Positions 30,284 through 36,531 of a stretch of 52,292 nt of DNA are shown in pieces; within the stretch, counting starts at the first letter, position 1; each line of letters opens with the position of its first letter. A program made the translations under genes and the position numbers. Below the pieces are notes generated by a model. The model saw only the letters and a list, made by a program, of their open reading frames with translations, made no database searches and had not been told where the DNA came from. The DNA comes from a virus. The stretch is from positions 1 to 52,292 of IMG/VR virus record IMGVR_UViG_3300026118_000007; one strand, written 5' to 3'.

Positions 30284-31747
30284 TTATCCCTTCTGGGGTG
30301 TGAGGATGGACTTGAGCCAAGTCCATTTCATTTCGATCTTGTCGTTACGTTGTCGGTCGATAGTCTCACGGGCAACAAGTGTGAGGATGAGCACGGCGTT
30401 CTTCTGTCCCAGACGGTGTAGACGATCCTCCGCCTGACGGTTGGCTGAGGGGCTCCAGGCACGATCCAGGAAAACACAGATCGTAGCAGCAGTGAGAGTG
30501 ATACCGACCCCGCCCGCCTTAATGGTACTGCAAAAGACTCGCAGGCGACCAGATTGGAACTTCTCAATATACTGATCACGATCCGCTTGTTTCGTGTCAC
30601 CAGTAAGAACCCCAAAGGATACGCCAGCTTTTTCAAGGCGGGCTGCCAAGAGGTTGATGGCCTGTTTTGATTGTCCGAAAACCACGATCTGTTCATTGGT
30701 CGCTCCAATGATATCCATGACCGCGTCGAGCTTGCTGCTCGGCTCGTCCAACACTAACTGGTGTAGTGGTGCACCGTTCTTGTACACCAGCTCCATCTTA
30801 CCGTACGCTACAGCGAACTGCTGCAGACGTACCAGCTGACTAATGACTGCTGGAGCTGCCACGGGCTGGTCTTCGTGAGCACCAACCCATGCCAGCATGT
30901 CCTTGGCCATCATGTCGTACGTGCGACGCTGCTTCGGGTCCAGTTCGACAACTCGGTCCTCGTAGGTCTTCTCCGGGATGTCCTTCCAGACCTCTTCCTT
31001 CGTCCGCCGGATGTAGCCCCAACCCATCCTGCTGTGGATGAGCTGCTGGTCGTGTACTCCGACGATCTCAGTGAACGGACGCTTGTGACTCTTGCCACAC
31101 TCGTCAGCGAGACAGTAGCCTTCGTTGTGCTTCTTCTGCAGAACGTGGTGGTTGAAGAAGCCCCAGTAGGAACTGAAGGTCTTCGGCCAGAGCCAGTTAA
31201 GCACTGACCAGGCATCGTCGGGCCTGTTGTCAGCCCATGTGCCACTGAGCCCTGTCTTGTAGTAGGTCTTCAGCTTCTTGAAGGCCTGGGTCTGTTGCGC
31301 CTTGCGGTTCTTGATGTTGTGAATCTCGTCGCCGATGATGTGGAACCAGTTCACTAGGTTGATATCTTCGGCGATAAACCTCAGTACCTGCCAGTGGCAC
31401 ACGAAGACGTGATACTCCGGCAGCCCACGACCATTCCGGGCCTTCAGTGCCGCGACGAACTCGTTCCGGTTCTTCCTGTTGATCACCTTCACTTTGAGCC
31501 AAGGTGCCCACTCCTTGTAGTGGCTCTCCCATGCGCCCATGACGGACGTCTGTGTGACTACCAAGGTCTGTGCACTGTACGAGCAGTTGTGCTTCTTCCG
31601 CTTCATCTGGTCTAGAGTGATGGCCTCCACCGTCTTACCAAGGCCCATGTCGTCACCGATGAGGAAGCTACGATCGTCCGTCTCAGGGTGCCTAGGGTTC
31701 ATGCCCTGACGAACGCAAGCCTCTTGGAAGTCGTACAGCTTCAGCAC
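30284..31747 (-). CDS. SNF2-family DNA helicase/translocase
   Basis: This 487-residue protein has the SF2 motifs of the SNF2 group: motif I GDDMGLGKT (about 31-39), Ia VVTQTSVMGAW, II DEIH (about 136), III LSGTWADN, V STIKAGGVGITL (about 417-428), VI RQAEDRLHRLGQ (about 446-457). It would remodel or unwind DNA forks, as in other actinophages. GTG 31747 follows the previous stop directly. No nuclease domain is fused. Confidence 0.88.
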   Translation of the reverse strand: MLKLYDFQEACVRQGMNPRHPETDDRSFLIGDDMGLGKTVEAITLDQMKRKKHNCSYSAQTLVVTQTSVMGAWESHYKEWAPWLKVKVINRKNRNEFVAALKARNGRGLPEYHVFVCHWQVLRFIAEDINLVNWFHIIGDEIHNIKNRKAQQTQAFKKLKTYYKTGLSGTWADNRPDDAWSVLNWLWPKTFSSYWGFFNHHVLQKKHNEGYCLADECGKSHKRPFTEIVGVHDQQLIHSRMGWGYIRRTKEEVWKDIPEKTYEDRVVELDPKQRRTYDMMAKDMLAWVGAHEDQPVAAPAVISQLVRLQQFAVAYGKMELVYKNGAPLHQLVLDEPSSKLDAVMDIIGATNEQIVVFGQSKQAINLLAARLEKAGVSFGVLTGDTKQADRDQYIEKFQSGRLRVFCSTIKAGGVGITLTAATICVFLDRAWSPSANRQAEDRLHRLGQKNAVLILTLVARETIDRQRNDKIEMKWTWLKSILTPQKG

Positions 31748-32014
31748 TTAACACCACCTGCAAAGTTGTCTTGGGCCGTACTTGACGTACAGCGGTCCGC
31801 GTCCTGCTAGCCATGCCTCGGCATCCGAGAAGGCCAGGAGTGCGATGTGCTTAGGCGATATGGTCTGACCACACTGTGCACGGATGTCTGCTATCAGGAG
31901 TGGGTCAGCCCTTATCAGTTGCGAGCGTCCGTGGTCCACTCTATGTAGCACTACTGCTTGTTGGTGTACACTAGTGAACCAGTCGAACGCTAACCACCTG
32001 ACCACTACCACCAC
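31748..32014 (-). CDS. 88-residue protein upstream of the helicase, unknown
   Basis: The frame begins with a run of GTG codons at 32014 (true start may be the GTG at 32005) and ends two bases before the helicase start. The product starts basic and hydrophobic and has DIRAQCGQTISPKHIALLAF, a possible helix-turn-helix, then AWLAGRGPLYVKYG. The start is not well supported by a ribosome site. Confidence 0.5.
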   Translation of the reverse strand: MVVVVRWLAFDWFTSVHQQAVVLHRVDHGRSQLIRADPLLIADIRAQCGQTISPKHIALLAFSDAEAWLAGRGPLYVKYGPRQLCRWC

Positions 32015-32341
32015 CTATTCCGGATGATCACCCTGATCACGTACATCAGTGCCAGTACTACCAGGACTAGTCCTACGATCTTCACCCAGCACCACCGTCT
32101 CTAAGACGTCTCCTGTCTCTTTACAGTACCAGTGGATGTAGCTCTTGCCGTTGTACCGTTCAGGTTTGAAGCCGAGCAAGGAAGACTTGTAGCCGTGCCT
32201 CTGCCGATGGTGTTTACACCAGACGCCGTCAAGCTTGTGTGCAGAGGACGTGTCAGGCGTCCAAGTCGCTCCCTGGTACTTCTTCCTCTTCCGGTACTGT
32301 CGAGTCGGTTCGCTTCCACTTCCCCAACTTGAAGTACTCAT
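32015..32341 (-). CDS. Basic zinc-binding-like protein, frame overlapping its neighbour
   Basis: ATG 32341 lies 88 bp inside the previous gene, read in another frame; no ATG, GTG or good TTG occurs nearer. The 108-residue product contains WCKHHRQRHGYKSS and HWYCKETGD, a Cys/His set suited to zinc binding, then ETVVLGEDRRT. The first 35 residues overlap the HTH gene. The second part looks real; translation could begin by the overlapping start or by frameshift from the gene above. Confidence 0.5.
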   Translation of the reverse strand: MSTSSWGSGSEPTRQYRKRKKYQGATWTPDTSSAHKLDGVWCKHHRQRHGYKSSLLGFKPERYNGKSYIHWYCKETGDVLETVVLGEDRRTSPGSTGTDVRDQGDHPE

Positions 32342-32534
32342 CGGCAGCCTCCACGTCGACCACCGTCCGTCCGCACGAGCAGTGCTCAGGCACCACCTTG
32401 TGGTTGCGGATAGCAGCGTAGACCTTCTGAGGGTAGATGCCACGCGACTTGGCATACGGGATGGGCGCCATCTTCGAAGCGCCCTCGAGGTCGCCCAGTC
32501 GCATCTCTTCGATCGCGTCGTCGATGCCGCCCAT
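32253..32534 (-). CDS. Excisionase-like HTH protein
   Basis: This 93-residue protein starts MGGIDDAIEEMRLGDLEGAS, followed by YAKSRGIYPQKVYAAIRNHK, a winged-helix/MerR-type recognition pattern, and ADEYFKLGKWKR. HCSCGRTVVD adds a Cys-x-Cys. It ends with an EEEE run. Likely a small DNA-binding regulator. It follows a membrane micro-gene by five bases. Confidence 0.65.
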   Translation of the reverse strand: MGGIDDAIEEMRLGDLEGASKMAPIPYAKSRGIYPQKVYAAIRNHKVVPEHCSCGRTVVDVEAADEYFKLGKWKRTDSTVPEEEEVPGSDLDA

Positions 32535-32539
32535 GCCAG

Positions 32540-32653
32540 TCAGTCCAGTCCTCGCCGAGGCGGCCTCGGCTTGTTGCGACCGATCGTACTCACGATGATG
32601 ATCGTGAAGCAGATCGCAGCTATGGAGTTGAATATTGCTTCCGGCCAGCTCAT
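32540..32653 (-). CDS. 37-residue single-helix membrane protein
   Basis: ATG 32653 is one base after the TGA of the winged-helix gene, and the frame ends at TGA 32540-32542, five bases before the next start. It encodes MSWPEAIFNSIAAICFTIII, then VSTIGRNKPRPPRRGLD, one helix and a basic Pro/Arg tail, so the C-terminus probably faces the cytoplasm. Same pattern as the other micro-genes. Confidence 0.6.
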   Translation of the reverse strand: MSWPEAIFNSIAAICFTIIIVSTIGRNKPRPPRRGLD

Positions 32654-32654
32654 G

Positions 32655-33050
32655 TCAGTCCACCAGAGTCATCTTGTAGATCTTACCGTCGTCGATGTCC
32701 TCCACGAGGAGGTAGTTCGGACGCTGCTTGATCACCTCGACCGTGAGCTTGTCCAAGGTGGGCTGCGCTGGCTCGCCGTACTTGTCTGCGGCAAGCTCCT
32801 GCTTCTCGACGAAACGCCACATGCCTGTCGAGAGCTTCTCCACGCGTTCCACGAGAGGGTTGGTCGCACGCGTCCCGCCCTTCCTGTTCCAGCTGGACTC
32901 AGCCAGGGCGTGCATGACCTTGTGGCGCGCCCACCCAGTCTTCTCAGCGAGCTCCTCGGCCGTAACGGACTTGTTCGGGTGCTTGGCCAGGTAGTTCAAG
33001 CAGTCGCGGAGGCAGCCCCTCTTGAACCTCGGCTGTAGTTCTTCCGTCAT
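32655..33050 (-). CDS. Winged-helix DNA-binding protein
   Basis: A 131-residue protein: KRGCLRDCLNYLAKHPNKSV, then AEELAEKTGWARHKVMHALA, the helix-turn-helix of a winged-helix domain, then a wing with RATNPLVERVEKLSTGMWRF. The C-terminal 35 residues form a separate small unit (LTVEVIKQRPNYLLVEDIDD). Its start faces the GTTAGAC array at 33074-33171, so it may regulate itself. ATG 33050; ribosome site GAGAGAAGAGAAAA. Confidence 0.7.
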   Translation of the reverse strand: MTEELQPRFKRGCLRDCLNYLAKHPNKSVTAEELAEKTGWARHKVMHALAESSWNRKGGTRATNPLVERVEKLSTGMWRFVEKQELAADKYGEPAQPTLDKLTVEVIKQRPNYLLVEDIDDGKIYKMTLVD

Positions 33051-33073
33051 TGGTTTTCTCTTCTCTCGTGGTA

Positions 33074-33171
33074 GTTTAGACTGTTGTTGGACGAGTTAGA
33101 AGGTAGGTTAGACGCGAGTTTCCCAAGTGTTAGTCAGGTCTCTGTAGGTCGTTTAGACCTTGTGGTTAGAC
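33074..33171. repeat. GTTAGAC-type iteron array
   Basis: Six related words lie in one gap: GTTTAGAC (33074), GTTAGAAG (33095), GTTAGACG (33107), GTTAGTCA (33129), GTTTAGAC (33151), GTTAGACT (33165). Spacings are 21, 12, 22, 22 and 14, mostly near one or two helical turns, so a protein could bind one DNA face. The array lies upstream of the winged-helix gene. The 127-bp gap holds nothing else recognised. Confidence 0.6.
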
Positions 33172-33177
33172 TTGATG

Positions 33178-33498
33178 CTACCCGTGGACTTCGTGTCCGG
33201 GACGTTGCTCCAGTTCCACCTGACGTGCCAGTGCATCGTGCACCATCTGCTTGCGAGCAGAAGACATAGACGTACGCGGGAAGAACTTCTCCCGCTGGTC
33301 CGGTGGCGTGACGTCGGGAATGCTTCCGTCGGATCGAGTCTGCACGATCCAGCCCATCTCGTGGTACTTGCAGTTGTCTTCGGGACAGATCAACGTGATT
33401 AGTTGACCGCCTCCCTGGACAGGCTTCCTCGAGGTGACCTTGCCTTGGAACTGTCCGTCACGAGGACAGCGGCTGGCTTCCTCCCACGTAGCGCTCAT
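33178..33498 (-). CDS. Zinc-ribbon-like protein
   Basis: From ATG 33498 the 106-residue protein reads MSATWEEASRCPRDGQFQGK, then GGQLITLICPEDNCKYHEMGW: one Cys in the first strand, CPEDNC and a His in the second, as in a zinc ribbon. The C-terminus is a charged helix (SARKQMVHDALARQVELEQR). It is likely a nucleic acid or protein binder. It overlaps the preceding membrane gene by 4 bp. Confidence 0.6.
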   Translation of the reverse strand: MSATWEEASRCPRDGQFQGKVTSRKPVQGGGQLITLICPEDNCKYHEMGWIVQTRSDGSIPDVTPPDQREKFFPRTSMSSARKQMVHDALARQVELEQRPGHEVHG

Positions 33499-33629
33499 GG
33501 GAACAACACCACGATTCCCAGAGCCAGTACGGCAATGACGAACAACAGAACGACCCCTTCTAGTATGACCGTCAGACACCCAGAGTCTTCCTCTTCGGAG
33601 CCCCAGATCTCGTTATCCCCATCCTCCAT
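33495..33629 (-). CDS. 44-residue single-helix membrane protein
   Basis: ATG 33629 starts a product with an acidic N-terminus (MEDGDNEIWGSEEEDSGC) and one C-terminal helix (LTVILEGVVLLFVIAVLALG, then IVVLFP). It overlaps the previous micro-gene by 17 bp and the next gene by 4 bp (ATGA). Confidence 0.6.
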   Translation of the reverse strand: MEDGDNEIWGSEEEDSGCLTVILEGVVLLFVIAVLALGIVVLFP

Positions 33630-33699
33630 TGATCCACCACCCCAAAGCGATGAGTCCGAAACATGCCCCGATGACCAGTGTGAGTATGAGACAGCCCAT
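33613..33699 (-). CDS. 28-residue membrane micro-protein
   Basis: ATG 33699 starts two bases after the previous stop (TGA, then T) and ends at 33613 in an overlap with the gene at 33629. The whole product is one helix, MGCLILTLVIGACFGLIALG plus WWINGGWG. Small, but position and coupling resemble the other micro-genes. Confidence 0.5.
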   Translation of the reverse strand: MGCLILTLVIGACFGLIALGWWINGGWG

Positions 33700-33700
33700 A

Positions 33701-34168
33701 TCACTTGGCTGCCTCCAGCTTCCGCTCGACGACTTGCAGCCGCATCTCCAGACGCTCGATGTCGTCCTGTAGCGACTGCGACAGGCGCATGAGGTCATGC
33801 GTCCGCTGCTCGAGCTGATGGGTCTTACCCTTGGGTGCACGCTTGCGCTCCAAGATCTGCCTGAAGGTCTCCTCCTCTGGAGGAAACTTCAAGAGCCACT
33901 TGGACGTAGCAGAGCCTCCACCACGGCGTAGCTGTTCGATACAGCCCTGCGCCTTAAGCGCCGCCATGATCTTGGTGTAGTAGGGGTTGGCAATCTGCAG
34001 CTCTGCGAACAGCCGCGTCAGATGGCCGATGTACACATCGACCTGTCGATAGCCCGACGGATCATCGAGGTCTTCGACCTCTTCTCTGTTGCTGCGCTTG
34101 TGCATCTCCTCGTACAGCCGCTTGGCGTGCTCGAAGAGAGCTGGTGTCAGCTCCTCCACGTCACTCAC
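33701..34168 (-). CDS. Winged-helix protein with C-terminal coiled coil
   Basis: A 155-residue protein: PYYTKIMAALKAQGCIEQLR and GGGSATSKWLLKFPPEEE form a winged-helix unit (about 61-100), followed by a coiled coil (THQLEQRTHDLMRLSQSLQD, DIERLEMRLQVVERKLEAAK). It is likely a dimeric DNA-binding regulator of the early region. It overlaps the upstream gene by 8 bp. Confidence 0.65.
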   Translation of the reverse strand: MSDVEELTPALFEHAKRLYEEMHKRSNREEVEDLDDPSGYRQVDVYIGHLTRLFAELQIANPYYTKIMAALKAQGCIEQLRRGGGSATSKWLLKFPPEEETFRQILERKRAPKGKTHQLEQRTHDLMRLSQSLQDDIERLEMRLQVVERKLEAAK

Positions 34169-34358
34169 AGTCCTGCTCCAGGTGCTCCTTGAGTGCTACC
34201 ATCGTACCGTAGTCGTCCTTGAGCTCCACATGTGCCTTGAGCATCTCTTCCGGCGACGTATACGTTCCGTCGGACTGATGATGCTCCAGCATCGCGTCTA
34301 TGGACTCGATGGTCTCCCCTACGATCCGTGCAGCTCTCTGTCTGTCGAACTCTACCAT
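34161..34358 (-). CDS. 65-residue helical protein, unknown
   Basis: MVEFDRQRAARIVGETIESI starts an acidic helical protein. ATG 34358 lies only three bases after the TATAAT of a promoter and has no ribosome site, so the mRNA would be leaderless or the real start lies further in. No family recognised. Confidence 0.55.
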   Translation of the reverse strand: MVEFDRQRAARIVGETIESIDAMLEHHQSDGTYTSPEEMLKAHVELKDDYGTMVALKEHLEQDCE

Positions 34359-34361
34359 CTA

Positions 34362-34391
34362 ATTATACCCTAGTTCTACAAGGGAAGTCAC
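34362..34391 (-). promoter_or_regulatory. Early promoter P34
   Basis: Minus strand GTGACT (34391-34386), 18 bases, TATAAT (34367-34362). It follows the terminator at 34425-34474, so it begins a new operon (34358 leftwards). Confidence 0.65.
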
Positions 34392-34424
34392 GATGTAACA
34401 TTGTTAAAACCGATGGAGCTTAAA

Positions 34425-34474
34425 GGAAAGCCCCCAAGCTGGGGTCGCGGGGGGCGATGGCTTGAGGGCTTTCC
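34425..34474 (-). terminator. Rho-independent terminator after the 211-residue gene
   Basis: GGAAAGCCCCCAAGC (34425-34439) pairs with GCTTGAGGGCTTTCC (34460-34474), 15 bp with one mismatch and a 20-base GC-rich loop. On the minus strand TTTAAG follows. It separates the 34513 gene from promoter P34. Confidence 0.85.
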
Positions 34475-34512
34475 GGCGAAGCGGCTGCTTTGGGGTACGC
34501 CGCTAACCCTTG

Positions 34513-35148
34513 TTACTCGGCCTCGACGATCGGGGCCTGCTCGGCGACCTCGGTCGGGGCGTCTCCACTCTTGGACTCGCTGCCCTTGGCCGCCTTCTTG
34601 GCCGCCTTCTCCGCAGCGCCAGCCTTCTGGGCCTTGACGCGCAGGTCCTTGGCGTCCCACCATTCCAGGCCGGCCTGCGGCTCGACGACGGCAGTGCGGC
34701 CCTCGGCCTTGGTGGCCGGGAACGGGTTCTTGCTCTCCGGGCCGTTGTTCTTGATGTAGCTGTACACGACCTGCGGCGCGACGCTCTGTCCCTCCGGCAG
34801 TCGCACACCGAGCTCCGGGTGCTCCTGGCGCAGGTGCTCCGACAGGATCTTGGCGAACTGGACCGGGCTGACCTTGCCCTCGGGAACCGGCGGACGCGTC
34901 GACTCCTTCTTGTCCTTGGCCGGCTTCTCGCCCTCGACTGGTGCGGCCACCGTGTCCTCGGAGGCCTCGGCCGGCGCGTCCACGTCGACGTCCACGTTCT
35001 CGAAGTCCGGTTCGGCGAACTGGGGTTCGGTTGCGGTGCTCATCTCGATGTTCTCCTGGTTCTCGTTGGTGATGTCAGTTTCAGGACTCTTGCCGTCGTT
35101 GCGAACCTCTTCGGTCGCCGTCTTGGTTCGGCTCTTCCTCAGTGCCAT
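34513..35148 (-). CDS. 211-residue acidic protein with a YxYxxN helix motif, unknown
   Basis: The N-terminal 85 residues are disordered and acidic (EPQFAEPDFENVDVDVDAPA). The middle has FAKILSEHLRQEHPELGVRL, then VAPQVVYSYIKNNGPESKNP and GLEWWDAKDLRVKAQKAG. The C-terminus is Ala/Lys-rich (AAEKAAKKAAKGSESKSG). The central part resembles the gene at 43484, so both may share a DNA-binding helix domain. ATG 35148 lies six bases after a TAGAAT -10 box and has no ribosome site, so a leaderless mRNA is likely. Confidence 0.65.
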   Translation of the reverse strand: MALRKSRTKTATEEVRNDGKSPETDITNENQENIEMSTATEPQFAEPDFENVDVDVDAPAEASEDTVAAPVEGEKPAKDKKESTRPPVPEGKVSPVQFAKILSEHLRQEHPELGVRLPEGQSVAPQVVYSYIKNNGPESKNPFPATKAEGRTAVVEPQAGLEWWDAKDLRVKAQKAGAAEKAAKKAAKGSESKSGDAPTEVAEQAPIVEAE

Positions 35149-35154
35149 GATTTA

Positions 35155-35183
35155 ATTCTACTCCCTTTCCTTGCTCTTGTCAC
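35155..35183 (-). promoter_or_regulatory. Promoter for the 211-residue gene, leaderless type
   Basis: Minus strand GTGACA (35183-35178), 17 bases, TAGAAT (35160-35155), six bases, ATG (35148). The expected start base is the A of the ATG, the classic leaderless layout of Actinobacteria. Confidence 0.75.
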
Positions 35184-35188
35184 GACTG

Positions 35189-35392
35189 TCATCTAGGAAA
35201 GTTCGTGATCTTTTTGTGGACCTCTTTGTCCGTCTCTGCTACCACTGCAGGCTCTGTGAACCAGCAGTTGACTCTGTCGCGGAGGCTAATGCCCTCGATA
35301 GGTACGTCAATGCTCTCCGGAGCCTCTACTAGCTCCCGAATCAAGTCGGCTGCCATGCCTACAGCGTCAATGTACTCATCCTTGGTGGCCAT
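35189..35392 (-). CDS. 67-residue protein, unknown
   Basis: MATKDEYIDAVGMAADLIRE starts an acidic helical protein that ends with ETDKEVHKKITNFPR. Ribosome site CTGGAGGGGCAA precedes ATG 35392, and a promoter lies upstream at 35422-35451. No family recognised. Confidence 0.6.
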   Translation of the reverse strand: MATKDEYIDAVGMAADLIRELVEAPESIDVPIEGISLRDRVNCWFTEPAVVAETDKEVHKKITNFPR

Positions 35393-35421
35393 TTGCCCCT
35401 CCAGCTTTTTGCGCTAATTCA

Positions 35422-35451
35422 ATTATAGCGCAGCGCCTTAGGACTCTTCAA
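35422..35451 (-). promoter_or_regulatory. Early promoter P35 with TAGCGC leader
   Basis: Minus strand TTGAAG (35451-35446), 18 bases, TATAAT (35427-35422). The leader reads TTAGCGCAAAAAGCTGGAGG, closely matching the leader of promoter P38 (TGTAGCGCGAAAAGCTAAGG), so the two units share ancestry. It overlaps the end of the Pro-rich gene. Confidence 0.75.
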
Positions 35452-35851
35452 GAGGTGCCACTGGAGCACTTTTTGTTACCGTGAAGGTTGGCTGCGGAGC
35501 CCTACTCGAAGGTGGTGGCGCAGTCCGCGTTCGCACAGGTGTAGCTGAAGTCCTAGATGGTCTTGGAGACACACTAGACGGAGTCAGCCGCGCGTGTGGA
35601 GTTTTGGTTGGCCTTGGCCTCCCTTGTTTAACAACCGTTGGAGTGGTAGGAACAAACACCACACGGGCCTTTGACGTCTGTCTAACGTCTTGTTCCTGTG
35701 TGCGCTCTCCCATCCCTGTTGAGTGTTCTACCTGAACACCAGTACTCGGTGGAGGCTCACTACGGAACGTCTCACCTAGCACCATACCTAGTGCTACTGC
35801 AGGACCAATTCCGGCAGCTACTACGACACTGAATACAGTTACAGGTTTCAC
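35438..35851 (-). CDS. Membrane-anchored Pro/Thr-rich protein
   Basis: GTG 35851 gives VKPVTVFSVVVAAGIGPAVA, a signal anchor, then a long Pro/Thr/Ser/Arg-rich chain (VVKQGRPRPTKTPHARLTPS and similar). It would extend across or outside the membrane. There is no clear ribosome site, because the start abuts the tRNA-like element (35853-35946). Copies C and K of the dispersed element lie inside the frame. Whether the full frame is translated is uncertain. Confidence 0.5.
   Translation of the reverse strand: MKPVTVFSVVVAAGIGPAVALGMVLGETFRSEPPPSTGVQVEHSTGMGERTQEQDVRQTSKARVVFVPTTPTVVKQGRPRPTKTPHARLTPSSVSPRPSRTSATPVRTRTAPPPSSRAPQPTFTVTKSAPVAPLEES
35594..35664. repeat. Palindromic pair of two-part elements (copies C and K)
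   Basis: Plus-strand GTGTGGAG at 35594 and minus-strand GTGTGGTG read from 35664 point towards a shared core, TTGTTTAACAACCG (35624-35637). Both distances to the core block are 32 bases. The layout equals the F/G pair at 21212-21279, although the spacer sequences differ. Confidence 0.8.
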
Positions 35852-35852
35852 G

Positions 35853-35946
35853 TACGCCTGGCAGGAATCGAACCTGCACTTCCTGTTGCCCTCATGACCC
35901 AACGGGCGGATCCCTTCCGGTGGCCGCCCGCCGAGATCTCAGGCGC
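35853..35946 (-). tRNA. tRNA-like element 1 (abnormal central arms)
   Basis: On the minus strand GCGCCTG (35946-35940) pairs with CAGGCGT (35860-35854) as a 7-bp acceptor with one G-U pair, and GCAGG-TTCGATT-CCTGC is a perfect T arm in the right place. The centre is not a normal cloverleaf: a 7-bp stem CGGGCGG/CCGCCCG holds an inner GGAA tetraloop, and a second hairpin (GTTG/CAAC) shows TCATGA in an 11-base loop. Length is 94 nt; no CCA is encoded. It may be a degenerate or unusual tRNA, or a tRNA mimic. Confidence 0.5.
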
Positions 35947-35997
35947 ACCCCCAACCCCATGAAGTGTAGGCGCACTTCAAGTTAGGGTGTAAAGCTA

Positions 35998-36177
35998 CTA
36001 CAGTCCTCTCCCCGATCCTCCGCCGTTGGCGTGACGGTCAGGTGCTGGATCGAAGATCTTGTCGCCGTACTTTTCCAACAACGTCCAGGTGGACGCTCTA
36101 GTTGAAATGAGGTACATACCTGGTTCCTGCTCGATCACTACCGTGTGAGGGAGTTCCGGATCCAGTATTACTTCCAT
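35998..36177 (-). CDS. 59-residue protein, unknown
   Basis: ATG 36177 gives MEVILDPELPHTVVIEQEPG, then STRASTWTLLEKYGDKIFDP and a Gly-rich tail. It lies inside the end of the previous gene by 80 bp, with GAGGGAGAAGCCAG as ribosome site. No family recognised. Confidence 0.5.
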   Translation of the reverse strand: MEVILDPELPHTVVIEQEPGMYLISTRASTWTLLEKYGDKIFDPAPDRHANGGGSGRGL

Positions 36178-36379
36178 CTGGCTTCTCCCTCGAGTAGTTC
36201 TGGAGTAGTGCCTGCTTGCTGGTACGTAGGGCTTTCCACCCGCTGAGGTACCAGGTCTTGTAGTACACGCAGTCACCGACGACTTTGGTGACGATGTACT
36301 CTTGACCCAGCACTCCACGCTTCTGGTGCTGATGCACTCTGTACCAGCGACCTAGGAGGTCTTCCTCACCGTCGGGCAC
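36098..36379 (-). CDS. 93-residue beta-rich protein, unknown
   Basis: It starts GTG 36379: MPDGEEDLLGRWYRVHQHQK, then LGQEYIVTKVVGDCVYYKTW, an SH3-like beta pattern (RWYRV, EYIV, WYLSGWKALRT). The last third overlaps the 36177 gene and is less convincing. Function unknown. Confidence 0.5.
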   Translation of the reverse strand: MPDGEEDLLGRWYRVHQHQKRGVLGQEYIVTKVVGDCVYYKTWYLSGWKALRTSKQALLQNYSREKPDGSNTGSGTPSHGSDRAGTRYVPHFN

Positions 36380-36531
36380 AGCGTGAGCCTCCCATTCCCG
36401 TCGATGCCTAGGTCGAAGTCGTACACAGCGTTTGGAAGCAGGGGCCCTTCCGTGACAATGTAGACCTCAGGGTCATCATTGTCGTCGATCACCTCGAGCT
36501 GACCTTCCGACAGTAGCTTCGACAGCTTCAC
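36352..36531 (-). CDS. 59-residue protein, unknown
   Basis: GTG 36531 overlaps the stop of the previous gene as GTGA. VKLSKLLSEGQLEVIDDNDD, then YIVTEGPLLPNAVYDFDLGI: a small acidic alpha/beta protein. The frame upstream is shadow of the 304-residue gene. Confidence 0.55.
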   Translation of the reverse strand: MKLSKLLSEGQLEVIDDNDDPEVYIVTEGPLLPNAVYDFDLGIDGNGRLTLCPTVRKTS

